Assembly: GCF_021347895.1 (NCBI RefSeq)
Contig: NC_067126.1
Location: 29,958,482 to 30,022,481, forward strand
Reading direction: 5' to 3'
Length of the DNA stretch: 64,000 bases
From: Acanthochromis polyacanthus
Taxonomy: Eukaryota > Chordata > Actinopteri > Pomacentridae
Positions 49,035-64,000 of the stretch are shown piece after piece. The notes beneath the pieces were generated by a model. It was not told the origin of the DNA. It searched no databases and worked only from the letters and a program-made list of their open reading frames with translations. Numbering within the stretch: the stretch's first letter is position 1; each line of letters starts with the position of its first letter. A program made the position numbers and the translations under genes.

Positions 49035-49175
49035 TCCTAATTTGGTTTTTGGGCGCTTTTGTTGGTATTATTCAGTAGGTAAGTAGAGAGGAAGACAGGA
49101 AAGCAGGGAAGACCTGCAGTAAAAGGCCATCAGCTGGATTTGAACCCACGTCTCTCATAGATTCAAGTCTTTGTT
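49035..49175 (-). mobile_element. tRNA-derived SINE (minus strand)
   Basis: On the minus strand, a B-box-like GGGTTCAAATCCAGC is followed by a CTGCAGGTCTTCCCTGC/TTTCCTGTCTTCCTCTCT body, the layout of common fish tRNA-SINEs. The same body type occurs in the second module of the satellite islands. Confidence 0.55.
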
Positions 49176-50439
49176 TACCAATGAGTGAATTTGCCAACTT
49201 ACTGTGTAATTTTGTTGCAGTTTTTGTTGTTACTGACCCAATAACACAAAGCACCTCTAACTGTGGATGCCTACTTCTTATTAATGCTCTACTTTATCAT
49301 AATATATTGATTCTAGCCTTTCTGCAAAGAGGGAACACACATTACTCTTTCTCCTATCCTCAGATCCAGCCCCAAGTCTCAAGGAAGCAGGATGGGACTT
49401 TAAAACGGCCGGAGTCAAAGCTCTGTCCTCTGTGGGCGCTGGATGGATCAAATGACACTGAATATGAAGACTGTCTACACAGAAAGTCTGACAGCTGTTG
49501 ATAAATGCAAGCAGGGTGTCTCAGCACTGTTACACATCCACTGTTGTGTTTCTGTCATCTGGCCTATCACTCTTCTAGCATATTAATCAGCCTGTAACCC
49601 ATCAGGAGCCCACTTTTTGTTTGACATCTGCCTAGATATCTGCTGTGCGTGCAGTTTCAGTTCATAGCTGGCAAGGAAAACACCCAGGCTTTTGACCTTT
49701 CCAAATGAATATCAATTTGTTGCATTATTCGTGCAGATGTTAAGCCTTTTCCGGCATGGAAAAACATTACTATGTAGAAATAATTTTATTTTAAAAGCAG
49801 CAACTAAAAATATATATATATATATTGTCTCCGTTTTAGCTGGATTAAAAATTCAATAATATAATAATGTTCAATAATTCACTTGGAAAGGCAAATGGCT
49901 TCATTATTACTAAGTATTAGAGCTGAACAATTACTTGATTTCAAATCAAAACAGCTATTTAAAACTAGCAAATCAAAGGCTGCATGTAAGGATATTAAAG
50001 ATTTATACTAATGTTGTAATTCTGTTTTAACTTGAGTACATGGAAACTTTCAGGGTTTATTCATTCTCGCCTATTGATCGCCGTCTCTTCATTTAATAAC
50101 CACAGCATGTCTTACTCACGATTTTACATTTTAAACCGATCAGTCAGTGGTTTTATAAATTCATGACATTCTTCTTCTGTGACCGTTGCTCTTTTGATGA
50201 ATGTCTAATGTGGTAAAATGAATAACAAGACAAGGCTTGATTTAAAAAAAAAAAAAATTAACGCAAATTAAATTATAGTCACAATAAATGCCAGAAAAAG
50301 GTTTTAGTTTTTTTTAAAGTTAGATACTTCATCTATTGATTATACTGTCACTTGTTGTACATTTTATATTTTAACTGATTGACATTACTTTGTAAAAATC
50401 AGTTTTCACTTTGACATGAAAGAATCTTATTTTGTAAAA
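49176..50439. other. Unassigned sequence
   Basis: AT-rich with a short (TA)n run near 49810-49825. No gene or repeat family recognised. The 106-aa open frame at 49181-49501 has no known motif. Confidence 0.3.
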
Positions 50440-50830
50440 TCTGGTCAGAAATCTGTATAAAATTTTGTAAATTTTGTTTCTGATAAAAATAAGGATATTT
50501 AAACTTATTATTAGGGACGTTAAATATCTGTAGCAACATTTTCAGCAATCCATCAAATAGTTGTTGAGGTATCTTACACAGAACCAAAACTGGTAATGTC
50601 ATGGTGACACGAAAACAAAAGTGGCACCAAACAACGTAGCAACTGAATAAGTAACAAATTTGACCTACTGGTGGAGCTAGTGGACAAGTAGGGATTTACC
50701 AAAGCGAGCTGAATTATCTCAGTCAGTCACCAGTTTTGGGACAGAATGTCATGGCGATCGCTTCAATAGTTGTTGAGGTATTTTAACCTGGTCAATAGAG
50801 GTGGACTGACCGTTATCCCAACACTGACAC
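50440..50830. repeat. Interspersed repeat with two related segments
   Basis: ATAGTTGTTGAGGTAT occurs twice, at about 50556 and 50766, each preceded by a CATGG or AATCCATC-like context. The second is followed by an AGAGGTGGACTGACC tail, as in common fish retroelement 3' ends. Degenerate and non-coding. Confidence 0.4.
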
Positions 50831-51852
50831 CCTGAACGCACCACCACTACCACAGCTAATGAATCTCTCTACTGGACACAGCATCAAGACAAATGAGACA
50901 GATGAAATATGTTTTACTGTTTAATTAATAAAAATCACTAATTGATATAAAATGTTAAAGAAATAAAAAAAAGGCTGAAGTTTGACTTCATTTACTTGAC
51001 AATGCACGCATTAAGACAACAATGCACGCGTTAAGACAGTATACAGGCTTCTGGAGGAATAGAGTTCAGCATCATCTAGCAGATATTTACTTGTTCTTTA
51101 AGCATTTGTCTCTGTAAAGCATAAGAAACAAAACAGAACAGATACACAATTCAATGTAAAAGTCATTGTGATATATAAAAGGTTTGCAACAGAGTACCTT
51201 TAGTTGGACGTATATCAGGAAAAAGACAGTGCCATTGATGTACCTGTACAACTTAATGTTATAGAGCTGATGAAATCCCAAGAAACTTGTTCTGACAGCA
51301 TTGTAAACAGTGGCGCATCACACACAAAGTAAAACAACGTAACACGCCTTGCATTGATCACTGTTTGCTGATTAAAGTGGCAAGCTCAACTGGCAAGTTG
51401 ACATCTGTTCCGTATGAATCTACCGTAATGCACATGAGCAATGCAGTACAGTTCAAGAGATAAAGTGAAACTGCTATGTTCTGACATTTTTCAAACTGAA
51501 AAAATGTGTCAAACAAAATGTGGACTTCTAAGAAAAGCAACCCTACTCAAATGCCCAAGTAACAGAGTCTTCCTCGAAGAACATTTCTAACAGTCCAGGT
51601 CCTATGTTATACGTTGAATAGATATTTTCCTATTTCAAAGACCATTGGCAGTCTCAGAAATGCCCGGTAAGCCATCTTTGGATGCCAAAATGTGTCCCGC
51701 CAAGTGTTTTAAAATAAATACAGGCCTGTGCCACTATAAGGGCACTGAACCCATTAAGTCTTTTATCTTCTAAAATTTCTCTAAGATGGTCCATCCTCTG
51801 GATGTCTTCAAAGGCCTTTAGCATACGTCTGCCTCTTCTTGTTGAGGAAGGC
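50831..51852 (-). other. acvr1: acvr1 3' UTR (probable)
   Basis: Sequence following the acvr1 stop codon in the direction of transcription. A minus-strand ATTAAA at 50920-50925 is a possible polyadenylation signal. Short open frames in it have no motifs. Confidence 0.45.
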
Positions 51853-61956
<10,104 letters not shown>

Positions 61957-64000
61957 CTGATAAGAGGAAGCACAGATATGGGGAAACCCATTAGAGTAAT
62001 ACCATTAGTAGCCCATTAAATTAAATGGCATTCACTCACAACAGAAAACATGCAGGTTAAAAACATCCCTTTGTTGTCACTGAAGAGGCCACCAAAGTAA
62101 GCTCAAACATAACAGAAAATGTGTCTCTGTTTGAAATCTAACATGAAATATGAAATGAATCTCACTGTATTTATTAAGGAGGCCCACATGGAACATAACA
62201 TAACTTTTTATGTTGTACCGTTTCATTGTGTTTAATGTATTCATTAAAATGAGGCTATGATGATAACTCATTACCTTCAGATTAAACATTACTATGATGT
62301 GATGATATCATGGTTACTGCTTTCTCAATCCAGACAGATTTAAAATACCAATTCCGTGCAACTGTGTTTAAAAACTAGCATGAACATTTTTCTGACAAAT
62401 ATGTACAGTGATTTAATGAACACAGATGATTGGACTGATCAAAAAACTAGCTCATGTATGGTTTTGCATACAATTATGATATTCACCTTTATGAAGTTAA
62501 AGGAAAAGCCAACATACGGTGTTGTACTGTCACAAGAACAGCTTCAAAGAGGGATTATTTCTCCAAGTTTATGGAACTCTACTGGAGAATTTAACAAAAT
62601 TCTCCCAAAATATTTCCACATTTGGTCTTTTGATAATGTGGCAGAAAATACTGTTTAACACATCAATCCAAAACCTCCCTCTGGTGTTCCACTGAGTTGA
62701 TATCTGGTGACTGCATAGACCACAGCATATGATTCCAATCATTTTTATACTTATCAAGCCATTCAGTGACCCTCATGCTCTATGGATGAGGGCAGTGTCA
62801 CTTAGTATTGATTTGTAGTGAGCTTTCCCTCTTAGGGGGCAAGTTTAGCCAAACCATGCCAGGAAAATGCCCCTCATATCAGAAGAGAGACACTGGATCC
62901 CTTCACTATAGAGGTCACGACCTTAAATTTTTCTTTTATCGTTCGTCTGTATCTTAATGTAGGAAAACTATCTGTGGTAATATTGTGTTATTGATTTTAA
63001 CCACATCAGCCACTTAAGAGAAACGCAGCTGATGCTGTTGAATGATTAACAAGTCTAGAGGAAAGGTCCCTGGGCAGTTTTAAACTATTTCCCACATTAG
63101 TGGTCGGATTGTTAATGAAGCTGTTCTACAGCCAAGTCCTTAAGTATCAGATAGACTCCAGACCATAGGTATTTGTGCAGTCATACATTTTCAGTTGTTC
63201 AGACTCTGGGCTTGAGCTGATTATACTTGAAATTAAATAATGAATATTATGTTCTCTGTGTCAATTTGAGTAGGTTTCCATCCATATTGAGAGCACTGTA
63301 CAGGAGCTATAGCCTATTAAATGCATGATACTCAAGGTCTATGGGTTTTAAGTAACACCATTATATTTAATATTTCAGAGATAATCCTTTACAGTCAATA
63401 GCTGCCTAAAGTTTTCAATCTATTGATCATCTGCTGTTGATCGCAGGTCCTGCTTATTGCTAATTCGACATTTATTTCACTTCAACAGTCGTCTCTTTAC
63501 TCCTCACATTCTCACAGAATCTAAATTTGAATTCTCAGTTCTCATTAACTACGTTAAATGACACACAACTGCCCAACAAACATTTGTATAATTGTTTTGG
63601 AATCCTTGCAATTTTCAAAAAGCTATATTTTACACACAGTTCTATCAGTGACACAGTTCTATCAATAATTTAAAGCCTAAAGAAAGTGAAAATGTGTCAA
63701 TTTAATGTAGCGCTCATTGTTTTATTTACATTGAAAAGTGCTTAAGACCAAAAAATGTGCAATGTCCAAAACTTCAGGTTTGTACCATCACAGCTGTATA
63801 CCAGTGGTCAAATAGCATAAATAAATGACAAACTTGTGCAAAACAATGGCAGCATGTAATGTAGAAGATATTAGGAAGGTAAAATAGCATGTTCCTCTGT
63901 GTTTTCAAGTCAGAATGATGAATATTAGAATAAAAAAAATACTAAAATGGGATTTGATGGTGAAAGTTATCTAGAATTGTGGGCAGAACATTTGTTTCAC
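61957..64000 (-). other. acvr1: acvr1 upstream intron (5' exon not found)
   Basis: Two kb to the window edge, expected to be the intron after the signal-peptide exon. I found no minus-strand ATG plus hydrophobic stretch ending in a phase-1 donor. A degenerate transposon relic lies at 62640-62960. Confidence 0.4.
62640..62960 (-). mobile_element. Degenerate Tc1/mariner relic
   Basis: On the minus strand near 62670-62725 the translation reads MQSPDINSVEH, a decayed form of the PQSPDLNPxEH motif that precedes the last catalytic acid of Tc1/mariner transposases. Flanking text (ACCATGCCAGGAAAATGCCCC, CATTCAGTGACCCTCATGC) is familiar from fish copies. Frame disrupted; ends not determined. Confidence 0.5.

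Overview
The window is a stretch of vertebrate, almost certainly teleost fish, nuclear genome. The evidence is split genes with GT-AG introns of 90 bp to several kb, fish-type interspersed repeats (Tc1/mariner relics, TTAA-flanked MITEs, tRNA-derived SINEs), and a gene order galnt5 - ermn - cytip - acvr1c - acvr1 that matches the human 2q24.1 neighbourhood as I know it. The species cannot be named from the sequence. All exon models below were assembled by hand from splice sites and reading frames.

Layout. 685-7668 (+): a complete 10-exon galnt5 (mucin-type O-glycosylation enzyme, 775 aa). 9360-10418 (-): an ermin-like gene, flanked by two copies of one TTAA-bounded MITE. 12950-15390 (-): cytip, 8 coding exons, 360 aa, PDZ plus coiled coil. 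16370-17480: a decayed Tc1-like transposon. 21081-33870 (-): complete acvr1c (ALK7), 9 exons, 493 aa, with a 129-bp (ATCT)n tract in intron 2. 35320-46460: about 11 kb of complex tandem repeat between the acvr1c promoter and the acvr1 3' end. 46461-50830: Tc1 fragment, retroelement-like debris, a small outlier of the satellite and a SINE. 51853-61956 (-): acvr1 (ALK2), nine coding exons seen; the signal-peptide exon lies beyond the right edge or was not recognised.

Most unusual points. (1) acvr1 carries two adjacent, phase-compatible exons that each encode a full ten-cysteine activin-receptor ectodomain, so the locus could make two alternative ligand-binding isoforms or a receptor with tandem ectodomains. 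(2) The 11-kb array interleaves two unrelated units, a 39-nt unit (about 13 codons) and a 49-nt unit. The 49-nt unit occurs in six blocks of 10, 8, 4, 3, 6 and 5 copies that share the same junctions. The array also holds duplicated SINE-like modules, a 553-bp higher-order repeat and an orientation switch near 46.0 kb. (3) A 570-bp transposon with terminal inverted repeats, a perfect 9-bp target duplication and a RecQ-like helicase fragment sits 25 nt inside an acvr1 kinase-domain intron.

The genes do not form an operon-like unit. acvr1c and acvr1 are paralogous type I TGF-beta-superfamily receptors transcribed in the same direction; the other three genes are unrelated neighbours kept by conserved synteny.
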